Assembly: GCA_035561135.1 (NCBI GenBank) | Contig: DATMYA010000052.1 | Span: 62,001-126,000, forward strand | Reading direction: 5' to 3' | DNA: 64,000 nucleotides | From: Clostridia bacterium | GTDB taxonomy: Bacteria > Acidobacteriota > Terriglobia > Terriglobales > Acidobacteriaceae | Part shown: positions 9,235-17,879 of the stretch, one piece after another | Numbering within the stretch: position 1 is the stretch's first letter | Layout: each line of letters starts with the position of its first letter | The notes under the pieces: generated by a model | The model's database searches: none | Seen by the model: only the letters and a program-made list of their open reading frames with translations | What the model was told of the DNA's origin: nothing | Program-made: the position numbers and the translations under genes

Positions 9235-9757
9235 ATTGGCTGGCAAACTTACGCATTACGACAAGTCGGGCCGCGCGTCGATGGTGGACGTGAGCGCAAA
9301 GAAAATCACGCGTCGCACCGCCGAGGCCAGAGCCTTTGTCGCCATGAAGCCTGAGGTGCTCGCGGCGCTGCCACAGAACCCGAAAGGTGATCCGCTGGAA
9401 GTAGCACGAGTGGCGGGAATCATGGCCTGCAAACGCACTTCCGAGCTAATACCGATGTGTCATCCGGTCGCCGTCTCGCACGTTGATGTGCATATGGAGC
9501 TATGCGAGAATGGCGTCGCAATCAGCTCACAAGTGACAACAACATCTGTTACCGGCGTTGAGATGGAAGCACTTGTCGCAGCCAGTATCGCCGCGCTTAC
9601 CGTGTACGACATGTGCAAGGCCTTGGACAAGGGCATAGAGATTCGCGACGTAATGCTGCAACGGAAGACGGGCGGCAAGTCAGGCGACTATCGCCGCAAA
9701 CCCAACACTGTCGCAAAGACTGCGCGGGATAAGAGCGCGCGAGATAAAGGGAAGTAG
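9218..9757 (+). CDS. moaC: Cyclic pyranopterin monophosphate synthase MoaC
   Basis: Acts with MoaA in the first step of molybdenum-cofactor synthesis, converting the 3',8-cyclo-GTP intermediate to cPMP. Family motifs seen: [19 protein letters not shown] at the N-terminus, [46 protein letters not shown] and [10 protein letters not shown]. The start is either GTG 9218 (overlapping moeA by 17 bases, 179 aa) or TTG 9236, two bases after the moeA stop. Both imply translational coupling. The Lys/Arg-rich C-terminal tail (about 20 residues) is longer than usual. Confidence 0.94.
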   Translation: MESKSKLAGKLTHYDKSGRASMVDVSAKKITRRTAEARAFVAMKPEVLAALPQNPKGDPLEVARVAGIMACKRTSELIPMCHPVAVSHVDVHMELCENGVAISSQVTTTSVTGVEMEALVAASIAALTVYDMCKALDKGIEIRDVMLQRKTGGKSGDYRRKPNTVAKTARDKSARDKGK

Positions 9758-9766
9758 GCATCATCG

Positions 9767-10519
9767 ATGGCCGGCGAAATCAAAGTCCTGCTGGTTGACG
9801 ACAATCCGATGGTGCTGGCCATGCTACGGACGGCCCTGTCTCCGCTGGCAACCGTTCGAACCGCCGTAGGCGGCGAACCTGCACTGGCGATGGCGGCAGA
9901 AGATGCTCCCGACCTGGTGGTTACCGATTACCAGATGGCCGGTACCGATGGCCGTCAACTCATTAAGGCCTTGAAGTCGAAGTCTGCGTCTGCGCACATA
10001 CCGATAATCCTGCTGGCCAGCAAAAGTCACATTCACGAGAAACTGAAGATGCTTCAGGACGATGTTGAGGATTTCATCGAGAAGCCATTCTTTGTGAAAG
10101 AGGCGACGGCGCGCATCAAGCGCGTGCTCGACAAGATCGCGCTGGAGAAGATGGCGCGTGAAGCGCCGGGAGAAAGCACCCTTCGTGGAACACTGGCGCA
10201 GATGAACGTGATCGACTTGCTGCAATCGCTGGAACTCGGACGCAAGACTTGCCTGCTGAGCTTCACGAGCAATGGCGACCGCTGCGAGATGTACTTCAAC
10301 GAAGGCCAGATCAACCATGCCACTTACGGAGCCGTGGTCGGAGATGAAGCCGTGTTCAAGGTGCTGACATGGCAGACGGGAAACTTCCAGATTGATTTCA
10401 CGGGCGGCAGCGCCGAGCAAAGCATCTCGCGCTCCACACAGGGCCTGCTGATGGAAGGACTGCGATTGCTGGATGAGGCCGGACGCGACGCTGAACAGGA
10501 CAATGTGCTCGATGCGTAG
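9767..10519 (+). CDS. Response regulator with receiver and PATAN (DUF4388) domains
   Basis: 250 aa. Receiver domain about residues 5-125: acidic pair Asp11/Asp12, phospho-acceptor Asp54 (VVTDYQM), Ser85 and Lys107 (IEKPF). The C-terminal half (about 138-245; [30 protein letters not shown]...GEVFFNEGQI-type) is a PATAN/DUF4388 domain, a non-DNA-binding output domain thought to mediate protein-protein contacts. It lies 9 bases after moaC and overlaps mogA by 8 bases, so it is translated from the molybdenum-cofactor operon. No histidine kinase is nearby. Its input and partner cannot be told from sequence. Confidence 0.88.
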   Translation: MAGEIKVLLVDDNPMVLAMLRTALSPLATVRTAVGGEPALAMAAEDAPDLVVTDYQMAGTDGRQLIKALKSKSASAHIPIILLASKSHIHEKLKMLQDDVEDFIEKPFFVKEATARIKRVLDKIALEKMAREAPGESTLRGTLAQMNVIDLLQSLELGRKTCLLSFTSNGDRCEMYFNEGQINHATYGAVVGDEAVFKVLTWQTGNFQIDFTGGSAEQSISRSTQGLLMEGLRLLDEAGRDAEQDNVLDA

Positions 10520-11000
10520 GGCCGTCGTGATCACCGTCAGCGATTCGTGCGCAAGGGGCGAGCGCCAGGACCAGTCGGGACCGGCGGTCGTGCGGACGCT
10601 GCGCGCCAATGGCTTCGACGTGACCGCAACCCAGATCGTTCCTGACGATTTCGAAACCATCCAGCGCGCATTGATCTCGTCGTGTGACGCTGCCAACCTG
10701 GTGGTGACGACCGGCGGCACCGGCATCGCCGAACGCGACGTGACGCCCGATGCCACGCGAGGCGTGTGCCCACGCATGATCGATGGCCTGGCGGAGCGCA
10801 TGCGCCAGCAGGGCTCGAAGCAAACGCCATTCGCGGCACTCAGCCGCGGAGTGTGTGGAATCCGCGGGTGCTCGCTGATTGTGAACCTGCCCGGAAGCCC
10901 GAAGGCCGCGACGGAGTCGCTGGCGGCAATCGTCGATCTGCTGCCCCACGCGCTCGACCTGCTCGCCGGAAAAACACAACACGAAGCCGAACAGAAGTAG
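10512..11000 (+). CDS. mogA: Molybdopterin adenylyltransferase (MogA/MoaB family)
   Basis: Adenylylates molybdopterin before metal insertion by MoeA. It has 162 aa from ATG 10512 (ATG 10503 is an alternative). Core motifs: [37 protein letters not shown] and the C-terminal [12 protein letters not shown]. The start overlaps the last codons of the response regulator gene (stop TAG 10517-10519). It is the last gene of the cluster; the next gene runs the other way. Confidence 0.9.
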   Translation: MRRAVVITVSDSCARGERQDQSGPAVVRTLRANGFDVTATQIVPDDFETIQRALISSCDAANLVVTTGGTGIAERDVTPDATRGVCPRMIDGLAERMRQQGSKQTPFAALSRGVCGIRGCSLIVNLPGSPKAATESLAAIVDLLPHALDLLAGKTQHEAEQK

Positions 11001-11041
11001 CACGGCTCTGGCTTTCCTGTTCAGGTAACGATTTGCGGCTA

Positions 11042-12787
11042 TTATTTTGAAGCGACTGCCACCCGCTTCAGCCTGTGATTGAATGTATTCACAATTTCGA
11101 CCCTGAGCGCTGCTACAAGGTCAGCACCCTTGGCTGCTCTATCAGTCTCACCGAATCTCACGTAAATCGGCCTGACGATACTTAAAGCCCTTTCAAACAC
11201 TGTTTCGGGAATCGAACCGACATCTATTTGAGCTATAGTGCCTGCGCTGGCTCTTGGTCTTCTGAGATGCAAACTCACGGTAGCCATCATGACGTAAAAA
11301 AGCAGGTTGTTGCGATGGCGCCTGTCGGTCTCCGCTTTACGTAGATATGCCTCTGTTGCTTTTCGAACATGCGCACACACGCTATACAAGCCGATATCAA
11401 ACTTTGTGTTAAATACTTTGTGGTAATTTGCTTTTTGGAAATATCGGGCTGGGCGAGCGCGGGCGTGATCTGGTTCTTGTAATAGAATCGCTGCTACCGC
11501 TTGCGCCAGCTCAGTTATGCCAACGACACGAGCAAGTGGCTCGTTCCTCCGGCGCCAAGAATTCTTGCGCCTGTCATAGTACAGTCCAGAAGACTTGAAC
11601 ACTCGCTCGATGTCCCTATGAATTGACTCCGTTGCCCACAGCGAGGCGGCGGGAATGCTAGTTTGGCTGTTTGTTGCTCGGATGATGGAATCGTGGACAT
11701 CGCTGTTTGACGACCCAATAACACGTACCACCAACTCACGGTCGTCTGTCTTTTTCGCCTCTGGGTGTGACCGAAAGTAGTTGAAGATTTCTTGAGACGT
11801 TTGAAGCCCGTTGACAATCTGAGGGTCTTCGAAAATCAACTGTTTCGTGGTCGGAGTAAGTTTCTCAGCAACGATGGTAATACCATTGTTGAGCCACCAA
11901 AATTCGTTCGCACCATGGTGCTCTAGAGTTGACTTGATTCCTTCATTCACGGAAACGTCGCCTTGATAATCTCGAACATTCGATTCGAAAAGGTACGACA
12001 ACAGTTCGCCAGTGTTCTCGTCGGTAATGAACCGGAGATAGTCAGACAACTTAACGAGTGCGATGGCCCCTAAACCGCACTTATCCGAAGCGACTGAGTC
12101 AGAGCATTTAAGGTCGAATGACGACTTCGGGGGCTTGTGCGCAATTTCAATTAGCTGTCGTGCACCAATAAATTTGAACGTGGCCTCGGTTATGGTCGGC
12201 AGCAATGACTTTGAGTCATTTTCTATCTCGCAGGCTTTGTCATTTATTAGTGGCGCGATTGATTGAACGTCACCTCTGGACACGTAAACATAAGAGAGGG
12301 TGAATTTCGGGAACTTCGTGCTCAACACTTTATGAGCGATCCGAAATCGGCCAATTACGTCAAGCAACGCCTCATTGTATGTCTCGGAAAAATGTTTAGG
12401 TTCAAGGTCAAGAGATAAGATTGCAGAACAAGTGTCTTTGAGTCGCAGGAGGCGCTGTAGCACGAAACTTGTTTCTCTGGTCGCCTGTATCACTATCAGG
12501 TCAACTTGAATGTTCTGTTTCAATGTCCGTAGCGCCTGCGCCTGTTCCTCATCACGAATCAATCGCCCGTTCACCAGAAGATAGATTGCATCAATTCCAC
12601 CATCGGAGCCGCCTTCGCCTCGCCCTGTGATGCCGTACTGAACTTCTTCATTGTCTAGCTGCTTGTCTCTAAGGACTTGCTGGGCGGCAAAGAGTTCAAA
12701 GTAGTCATCCTCTTTCATTTCTGGCGCGAATTGAGTTCGGCTCTCAGCGAGAATATCGTCTAGAACTTTCAAATCAGTCGTAGTCAT
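11042..12787 (-). CDS. AIPR-family abortive phage infection protein
   Basis: 581 aa from ATG 12787 (SD CGGAAAAAT). The AIPR hallmark is at residues 296-331: FWWLNNGITIVA, then DPQIVNGLQTS. Members of this family are linked to abortive phage infection and restriction-type defence. The N-terminal stretch (GSDGGIDAIYLLVNG, residues 60-74, then LIVIQAT) resembles the nuclease-like region seen in relatives, but the usual E/Q-x-K lysine is replaced by Thr, so catalysis there is doubtful (inference). The gene is visibly more AT-rich than its neighbours and stands alone between the end of mogA and the terminator of the next unit. No integrase, toxin-antitoxin partner or tRNA target was seen. Confidence 0.82.
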   Translation of the reverse strand: MTTTDLKVLDDILAESRTQFAPEMKEDDYFELFAAQQVLRDKQLDNEEVQYGITGRGEGGSDGGIDAIYLLVNGRLIRDEEQAQALRTLKQNIQVDLIVIQATRETSFVLQRLLRLKDTCSAILSLDLEPKHFSETYNEALLDVIGRFRIAHKVLSTKFPKFTLSYVYVSRGDVQSIAPLINDKACEIENDSKSLLPTITEATFKFIGARQLIEIAHKPPKSSFDLKCSDSVASDKCGLGAIALVKLSDYLRFITDENTGELLSYLFESNVRDYQGDVSVNEGIKSTLEHHGANEFWWLNNGITIVAEKLTPTTKQLIFEDPQIVNGLQTSQEIFNYFRSHPEAKKTDDRELVVRVIGSSNSDVHDSIIRATNSQTSIPAASLWATESIHRDIERVFKSSGLYYDRRKNSWRRRNEPLARVVGITELAQAVAAILLQEPDHARARPARYFQKANYHKVFNTKFDIGLYSVCAHVRKATEAYLRKAETDRRHRNNLLFYVMMATVSLHLRRPRASAGTIAQIDVGSIPETVFERALSIVRPIYVRFGETDRAAKGADLVAALRVEIVNTFNHRLKRVAVASK

Positions 12788-13037
12788 ATTTTTCCGTCGC
12801 AATGCAGGCTGGATTCGGCCAACATCTTGGACTTCTCGACGCACGCAGTCAATCGTGAATTGATGGTCGGAATCCGGCACCTCGGAAGCACAACGTAAAC
12901 CGAAGTCCCTCCCCGCAACACAAGCGGATCCACCTTACCTAGGACTGACTTCATGGGCTCAGGAGTGCCGCCCCTTCGGGCGGTCCGCAACGAGGTTAGC
13001 TTCCATCTTTTGACTTGCGACGGGGTGAAGTGCACAC
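12788..13037. other. Upstream region of the AIPR gene without a convincing gene
   Basis: About 250 bases between the AIPR start and the next terminator. Short minus-strand frames exist (to 13035 in one frame, to 12880 in another) but none has an SD or a recognisable protein. It may hold the AIPR promoter or the remnant of another inserted gene. Confidence 0.5.
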
Positions 13038-13079
13038 AAAAAAAAGGCGGTCCGCCCGGATATTGCGAGCTGGACCGCC
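13038..13079 (-). terminator. Rho-independent terminator of the membrane-protein gene to its right
   Basis: Inverted repeat GGCGGTCC (13046-13053) / GGACCGCC (13072-13079). On the minus strand it is followed by a run of eight T (13045-13038). It ends the transcript of the gene at 13105-13770. Confidence 0.85.
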
Positions 13080-13104
13080 CCTTTGTTAAAGCGAAAGCGT
13101 GTTC

Positions 13105-13770
13105 TTACTCTGTCGCGAGCTGCCAACCCTTCTTGCCGACGACGAGCTTGACGGTGGTCGATGCCGGTGCGGCGTGGTAATAATCCGCTCCGTGCTTCTG
13201 GATCACCGTAGCGCGTTGCCATGAAGAAAGTGCCTGCAACTCTTTGCCGGACGCATCGAAGAGCTCGCCCATGCTATTGGGCTCCCACTTCCATGAGTAC
13301 TGCACGAAGGCGACGTTCGGACCCTGCATCGTTACCTTCTGCACTTCAAGGAGCTTGCGCGCCGCCAGCGGAACCGTGTATTCGGCAGTGCCGTCCGCAT
13401 CTTTCTGCGGCGGAAATTCCGGGAAAGCGGCCAATGCCTGTTCGCCCTTCGGCGTCAGCTTAATCTGCTTGCGGGCATTTGCATCCGGCTTGCCGATGGT
13501 GACAAATCCGGCTTTTTCCAACACGGTGTAATGCGGCTCTGTTGCCGTGCTCCAGCCGATCAGCCCGGTCTGGAACGCAGTTGTCGCGGGGCCTTTGGCC
13601 TTCAGAGTTTGCTCGATGACCTGGGCAGCGTCTTCCGGCTTTAGAGTTTTCTTCGATTGGAAAATAATGTACCCGAGTCCGCCGACCACGATGAGAACCA
13701 GTGCGGCGATCATGACTACAGGACCAAGGGAGGATGACTTCTTTTCCAGAGCAATTTCTTCTTCAAACAT
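13105..13770 (-). CDS. Single-pass membrane protein of unknown function
   Basis: 221 aa from ATG 13770, chosen for its near-perfect SD (ACAGGAGGGATACCG). The frame extends further upstream without an SD. A short acidic cytoplasmic N-terminus (MFEEEIALEKK) leads into one membrane helix at about residues 17-37. The remaining 180 residues would lie outside the cytoplasm. They include KLTPKGEQALAAFP, which resembles a winged-helix 'PKG' turn, and the acidobacterial-type ending TTVKLVVGKKGWQLATE. No family was recognised. It is a monocistronic unit with its own terminator. Confidence 0.75.
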   Translation of the reverse strand: MFEEEIALEKKSSSLGPVVMIAALVLIVVGGLGYIIFQSKKTLKPEDAAQVIEQTLKAKGPATTAFQTGLIGWSTATEPHYTVLEKAGFVTIGKPDANARKQIKLTPKGEQALAAFPEFPPQKDADGTAEYTVPLAARKLLEVQKVTMQGPNVAFVQYSWKWEPNSMGELFDASGKELQALSSWQRATVIQKHGADYYHAAPASTTVKLVVGKKGWQLATE

Positions 13771-13944
13771 CGGTATCCCTCCTGTGAGAGTACCAACGGC
13801 GGCCGTCTTCTTCCGTCCGATACCTTTATGATAGGCCCGGTGAATACCCTCTTCCAAGCGCTTTTCAGCCGCTGGACATTACTTTGGAGGGACGGCCCCG
13901 GCCCGGACATGTTCCAATACGAGCGTTCGAAAGGTGAGTAGCCG

Positions 13945-14898
13945 GTGCGCAAGGCCGTCCTGATCTACAACCCATTCGCCGGGGGCGGGCGCGGCGAGCG
14001 CCAAAATGCGATCGAAGCCGTTGCGTCCGTGCTGCGTGCGGGTGGCATAGATGCTGCGCTGGCGCCCACGCGTGCCGCTGGATCAGCCCCGGAGCAGGTG
14101 CGCGAGGCGCTGCGCGAAGGCTGCGATATGGTCGTCGCCTGCGGAGGCGACGGCACCGTTCACGAGGTGTTGCAGGGCTTGGCGGAGACGTCAAGCAATG
14201 CGTCGCTCGGCTTGATTCCCCTGGGTACCGGGAATGTATTGGCGAAGGACCTTGGGCTTCCTGCAAATCCAATTGCCGCAGCACGCTCGCTGTTGCAGTT
14301 CCGGCCGAAGCGAATCGCCGCGGGAAAGCTGTGCTACTGCAACGCTGCCGGCGAGGCCGTGGCGCGCTACTTCACAGTAGCGGCCGGCGTTGGCGCGCAT
14401 GCGCAACTGATCTATGCGGCCAATGCCAACGTGAAGCAGCAGCGCGGCCTGGTTGCGTACTACACAAAGGGATTCCATGTGTTGTTCACGCATCCGTTTG
14501 CACCCTTCGAGGCGGAGGTAACGCGCGTGGACGGTGAGACCATGCGCGGCACGGTGCAGGAGATCGTCGCCATGCGCGTTCGTTCCTTCGGTGGGATGCT
14601 AAAGCGCTGGATGCCGGGTGGTGCGCTGGAGCACGACTATCTGCAACTGGTCGTAATTCGTGATGCGTCGCGTCGCGGATTGGTGCCCTACACGGCGGCA
14701 ACCATACTTGGGTCGAAATGGAGACCGGCGGGAGTGGAGATCATGCCGGCGGCACGCGTTCTCTGCAAGCCTGCTGCGTGCCCCATCGGCGAGACGGCGC
14801 GCATCCACGTGCAGGCCGATGGTGAAATTATCGGGCAGATGCCGCTGGAAATTTCCATTGTGCCGAATGCCTTTACGCTGCTGATGCCGAGAGCGTAG
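13945..14898 (+). CDS. YegS/DagK-family lipid kinase
   Basis: 317 aa from a GTG preceded by GAAAGGTGAG. The diacylglycerol-kinase catalytic fold is shown by IYNPFAGGGRGERQN at the N-terminus, CGGDGTVHEVLQGL at about residues 66-80 and LIPLGTGNVLAKDLG. The C-terminal beta-sandwich ends in HVQADGEIIGQMPLEISI. Relatives phosphorylate diacylglycerol, phosphatidylglycerol or sphingoid lipids at the inner membrane; the substrate cannot be inferred. It is followed 82 bp downstream by a membrane protein on the same strand. Confidence 0.9.
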   Translation: MRKAVLIYNPFAGGGRGERQNAIEAVASVLRAGGIDAALAPTRAAGSAPEQVREALREGCDMVVACGGDGTVHEVLQGLAETSSNASLGLIPLGTGNVLAKDLGLPANPIAAARSLLQFRPKRIAAGKLCYCNAAGEAVARYFTVAAGVGAHAQLIYAANANVKQQRGLVAYYTKGFHVLFTHPFAPFEAEVTRVDGETMRGTVQEIVAMRVRSFGGMLKRWMPGGALEHDYLQLVVIRDASRRGLVPYTAATILGSKWRPAGVEIMPAARVLCKPAACPIGETARIHVQADGEIIGQMPLEISIVPNAFTLLMPRA

Positions 14899-14980
14899 AG
14901 TCCAAGAAGGATTGTGCGCCGGATCAATAGCGCGTGCATCCAAAGTCAATTGCGTCTAATTCCGACGGGGACCGAATAAA

Positions 14981-16078
14981 TTGGAACCAGTCACACACTT
15001 CTTGACCGGGGCCTGTATGGCCCGCGCCGGATTCACGCGCAAAACCGCGCTGGCAACCGCGACCATGGTGCTCGCCGCCGAAGCCCCAGATATCGACATG
15101 CTGTGGTACCTCGGAGGAAGCAGCGTCGGCTTTGTCCATCATCGCGGCTTCACCCATACCCTCATTGGCATACCCGTTCTTTCCGCCTTGGTGGTCGTTT
15201 TGATGTATGCGTGGCATCGCTGGCGAAGTCGAGGCGAAGGCCCGTTTCCAAGGCCGGCTGGAGAGGCCGGGCCGCTGGCTCCGCGCTGGGGTGTGCTGTT
15301 CGCGCTTGCGTGCCTCGCCGGCTATGCCCACCTCCTGCTAGATTTCACCAACAACTACGGAGTGAGACCGTTCTTTCCGTTCAATGCGAAGTGGTATTCG
15401 TGGGACATCGTTTACATTATCGAACCGGTGATTCTGGTCGTGCTGTTAGTGGGACTCGTGCTCCCCATGTTGTTCTCGCTGGTCAATGAGGAGATCGGCG
15501 CACAGCGCACAACATCACGCGGACGCGGAGGTGCCATCTTCGCGCTGGTTGCGCTGCTGATGATCTGGGGATTCCGCGACTTTCAGCATCGCCGGGCAGT
15601 AGAGGCGCTGCGCTCGATGGTTTACCAGAACGAGCCGCCATTGCGAGTATCCGCTTACCCCTACCATACCAATCCGTTCGCCTGGCACGGGGTGGTGGAG
15701 ACGGACACGTTCTACGAAACGGTTCACGTGGATTCGTCGCGTCCGGAAGTGGACCCGAATGGGCGTGCGCTGGTTTACTACAAGCCCGAGGAGACCGCCG
15801 CTATTCGTGCAGCGAAGGATTCGTATCTCGGACGTGGATATTTCGACTGGTCGGTGTACCCGGTGATCGAACAAGAGAAGCGCAACCCGGAAGGTGGCTA
15901 CGTCGTGCGCTTCCGTGATCTGCGCTTTGCGACTCCGGAGCGCCGATTTACGCCGCTGAGCGCCTATGTGCTGCTGGATGAGAATCTAAAGGTGATGGAC
16001 GCGGGCTTCCGTTCCAGGAACCCTGTTCGCGACCGCTTGGAAAGCGACGCGCCTCCCGAGAACGGCGGAACGCGCTGA
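14981..16078 (+). CDS. Membrane-bound metal-dependent hydrolase-like protein (YdjM/DUF457 type)
   Basis: 365 aa from a TTG start. The N-terminus (EPVTHFLTGACMARAGFTRKT... AAEAPDIDMLWYLGG...HHRGFTHTL) carries the conserved His/Asp pattern of the YdjM/DUF457 integral-membrane family, whose members are annotated as metal-dependent hydrolases. Membrane segments lie around residues 60-80, 105-125, 145-170 and 190-205. A soluble C-terminal domain of about 160 residues follows (from VYQNEPPLRVSAYPYHTNPFAW). The biochemical role is not established. Confidence 0.8.
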   Translation: MEPVTHFLTGACMARAGFTRKTALATATMVLAAEAPDIDMLWYLGGSSVGFVHHRGFTHTLIGIPVLSALVVVLMYAWHRWRSRGEGPFPRPAGEAGPLAPRWGVLFALACLAGYAHLLLDFTNNYGVRPFFPFNAKWYSWDIVYIIEPVILVVLLVGLVLPMLFSLVNEEIGAQRTTSRGRGGAIFALVALLMIWGFRDFQHRRAVEALRSMVYQNEPPLRVSAYPYHTNPFAWHGVVETDTFYETVHVDSSRPEVDPNGRALVYYKPEETAAIRAAKDSYLGRGYFDWSVYPVIEQEKRNPEGGYVVRFRDLRFATPERRFTPLSAYVLLDENLKVMDAGFRSRNPVRDRLESDAPPENGGTR

Positions 16079-16171
16079 GCTGAATACTGAGAACCGCGCC
16101 GACGTGACGTAGACGCTTGACGTAGCGGTACGGTCGTTGACAGAATCAATGTTCACAAACACGAGGTGACC

Positions 16172-16693
16172 ATGCTGGCGTACCTGTTCGTTGTTGCTGC
16201 AATCGCACTCCGCTTCCTGCCCCACCCGCTGAGCTTCACTCCTGTTGCTGCCTCGCTGTTGTTCTTTGGCGCCAGGATGCCTCGCAAGCATGCCTGGATT
16301 CCGCTTGCGATGCTGGCTGCGAGCGACGTGATCTTGACCAAGGTTATGTACGGCTATCCGCTTACTGCCGACCACGTCCTGACGTGGGCGTGGTATGCCG
16401 CAATCCTCGGTCTGGGCTCGTTGCTGGCCAACAATGGCAGCGCGCTACGCATTGCCGGCGCTTCGTTGACGGCTTCTATCTCATTCTTCGTGGTCAGTAA
16501 CTTTGCCGTGTGGATGGTCTGGGACATGTATCCGAAGACGCTGAGCGGCCTGATGACCTCCTACGTTGCCGCGGTTCCCTACTTCCGCAATACGTTAGCG
16601 TCTGACCTGCTGTTCACGGCGGTCGTGTTCAGCATCGGTATTGCCGTCGAAGCGTTTTCCGGCAAGACCGCGAACCGCTCGGCCACAGCATAG
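16172..16693 (+). CDS. Small polytopic membrane protein (DUF6580-like)
   Basis: 173 aa from ATG 16172 with SD GAGGTG five bases upstream (an in-frame GTG lies two codons earlier). It has about five hydrophobic helices and the motifs RFLPHPLSFTPVAASLLFFGARMP and LASDLLFTAVVFSIGIAVEA. These resemble a family of unknown function related to ECF-type S-component or rod-like membrane proteins; the assignment is from memory and tentative. It lies about 90 bases after the YdjM-like gene on the same strand. Confidence 0.75.
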   Translation: MLAYLFVVAAIALRFLPHPLSFTPVAASLLFFGARMPRKHAWIPLAMLAASDVILTKVMYGYPLTADHVLTWAWYAAILGLGSLLANNGSALRIAGASLTASISFFVVSNFAVWMVWDMYPKTLSGLMTSYVAAVPYFRNTLASDLLFTAVVFSIGIAVEAFSGKTANRSATA

Positions 16694-16926
16694 TTGCAGT
16701 AGAAAACCTGGCCGGGCTATCGACCCGAAAGTTGATAGCTGGACCAGTTGGAAATCGAAAAGCCGGAGGTTAGGGATCCGGCCCAGAGTGCTGATGAACC
16801 CCGCCGTTTTTTAGCGGGGTTCGATGTTTACGGAGTTAATTTAAATTTCGGGTGGATGGGTGGTTGCGACCCCCGTGGTTAGCCGTGCGATAACCGATAA
16901 CCGCGTAGATGATCGCTCTCAACATT

Positions 16927-16960
16927 CTCTCTGCAGATACGAACTCTCTGCAGATACGAA
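16927..16960 (+). repeat. Perfect 17-bp tandem duplication
   Basis: CTCTCTGCAGATACGAA occurs twice in immediate succession (16927-16943 and 16944-16960). It sits against the hairpin at 16959-16983. Confidence 0.9.
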
Positions 16961-16984
16961 GTCCTCGCAAGACGCGAGGACTTT
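16959..16984 (+). terminator. Possible terminator hairpin
   Basis: AAGTCCTCGC (16959-16968) and GCGAGGACTT (16974-16983) form a 10-bp stem with a 5-base loop, but only a short T-tract follows. It may serve the convergent transcripts on either side. Confidence 0.4.
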
Positions 16985-17079
16985 GTGAAGTACTTGTCAG
17001 CGATCCGGGAGCGCCAGCAGTGACGGCGTTTGTAGTGCTCTTTCCAGATTCTGCGCAACCGATCGCAGTGGCAGCGTGC

Positions 17080-17448
17080 TTACCGCACGTCAACCTTCAA
17101 ATTGATGCGCGCTTCGGCGCGGCTATCGAATGCGCTTAGCGTTTTGGAATCGCTCGCCTTGCCGTTCACTTCGGCGTGGACTTCATAATCCACATTGGGC
17201 GAGAGCGCGTGAAAACGGTAGCCGCCTTCGCTATCGGCGATGAAGGTTTTCACTGTCAGTGTTTTCGTGTTCTTCAGGTATACGATGGCACTCGGCAGAG
17301 GTCGATCGCCTTTGTCGGTTACCTGGCCAACGAGCGAGCGCATCCGCTGTTGGGCAACCTCAACCGAATCGCGCGCACCTCCGATCTGACCGGTTGCCAT
17401 GGCAACAGCGGCCAGCAGCAGCACACTTACGGCGAGAGTCTTTTTCAC
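17080..17448 (-). CDS. Small secreted carboxypeptidase-regulatory-like domain protein
   Basis: 122 aa with a signal peptide (MKKTLAVSVLLLAAVAMATG). A single CarboxypepD_reg-like beta-sandwich follows: SLVGQVTDKGDRPLPSAIVYLKNTKTLTVKTFIADSEGGYRFHALSPNVDYEVHAEVNGKAS. It is a free-standing one-domain version of the domain found at the N-terminus of many acidobacterial TonB-dependent proteins. It follows a similar gene (17478-17879) 29 bases upstream on the same strand, so the two form a small operon with the LysW-like gene. Confidence 0.8.
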   Translation of the reverse strand: MKKTLAVSVLLLAAVAMATGQIGGARDSVEVAQQRMRSLVGQVTDKGDRPLPSAIVYLKNTKTLTVKTFIADSEGGYRFHALSPNVDYEVHAEVNGKASDSKTLSAFDSRAEARINLKVDVR

Positions 17449-17477
17449 CGTTACCCTCCAACTTTGTATTCCTTAGT

Positions 17478-17879
17478 CTACTCTGTTAGATGCAGGCCGA
17501 CATCCTGGCGCTCATCATTCTCGATGCGCACCTCCAGTTGCGGTTGGGCCTTTCCCTTGGTCTTTACATCGGCCCACACGATATACGAAGCCTTGCCGGC
17601 CGGGACACGTTGCGCGAATTCGCCGCGGCGGTCGGAGATACGCTCCCAACGCGCTTTCTTCTCGTCTGTGCGCCGTATCTTGATGCGCACGCCGGAAGCG
17701 GGCCGATTGTCTGGCGTCCACACTGTGCCATAAATCAGGGCGTAGGGCTCTAGTTGCTTGTCCGCAGAAAACGCGGGCATTGCCGGCCCCGCAAGCACAA
17801 GGCCGAGCACAGCCAGCAGGAGTATCCGCCGGGCAGCGAAGGACGCTGCGGAACGTCGTGCGCTCCGCTCAGAAGTCAC
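17478..17879 (-). CDS. Secreted carboxypeptidase-regulatory-like domain protein
   Basis: 133 aa from GTG 17879, chosen because it has a purine-rich SD (GAGGAAGAAA). The frame is open to 17945, but those residues are Arg/Lys-rich. The N-terminus is a twin-basic leader with a hydrophobic core (RRILLLAVLGLVLAGPAMPAFSA), i.e. a signal peptide. A beta-sandwich follows: LIYGTVWTPDNRPASGVRIKIRRTDEKK...RGEFAQRVPAGKASYIVWADVK. The start overlaps the 3' end of the LysW-like gene by 11 bases, so the two are translationally coupled. Confidence 0.78.
   Translation of the reverse strand: MTSERSARRSAASFAARRILLLAVLGLVLAGPAMPAFSADKQLEPYALIYGTVWTPDNRPASGVRIKIRRTDEKKARWERISDRRGEFAQRVPAGKASYIVWADVKTKGKAQPQLEVRIENDERQDVGLHLTE

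Larger units (their letters stand above)
16694..17079. other. Intergenic region with hairpins and a tandem duplication
   Basis: 386 bases with no credible gene. It contains an inverted repeat GAACCCCGC/GCGGGGTTC (16796-16804 and 16814-16822, T-rich loop) that could end the DUF6580-like transcript, although the T-run is in the loop. It also holds the 17-bp tandem duplication and the hairpin listed separately. Confidence 0.6.

Noticed and set aside
11042..12787. Restriction-modification or toxin-antitoxin interpretation of the AIPR region
   Set aside because: No methyltransferase, specificity subunit or small antitoxin gene is present; only the AIPR motifs are seen.
16909..17139. 76-codon plus ORF in the gap before 17080
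   Set aside because: It contains the tandem duplication and hairpin and has no SD.
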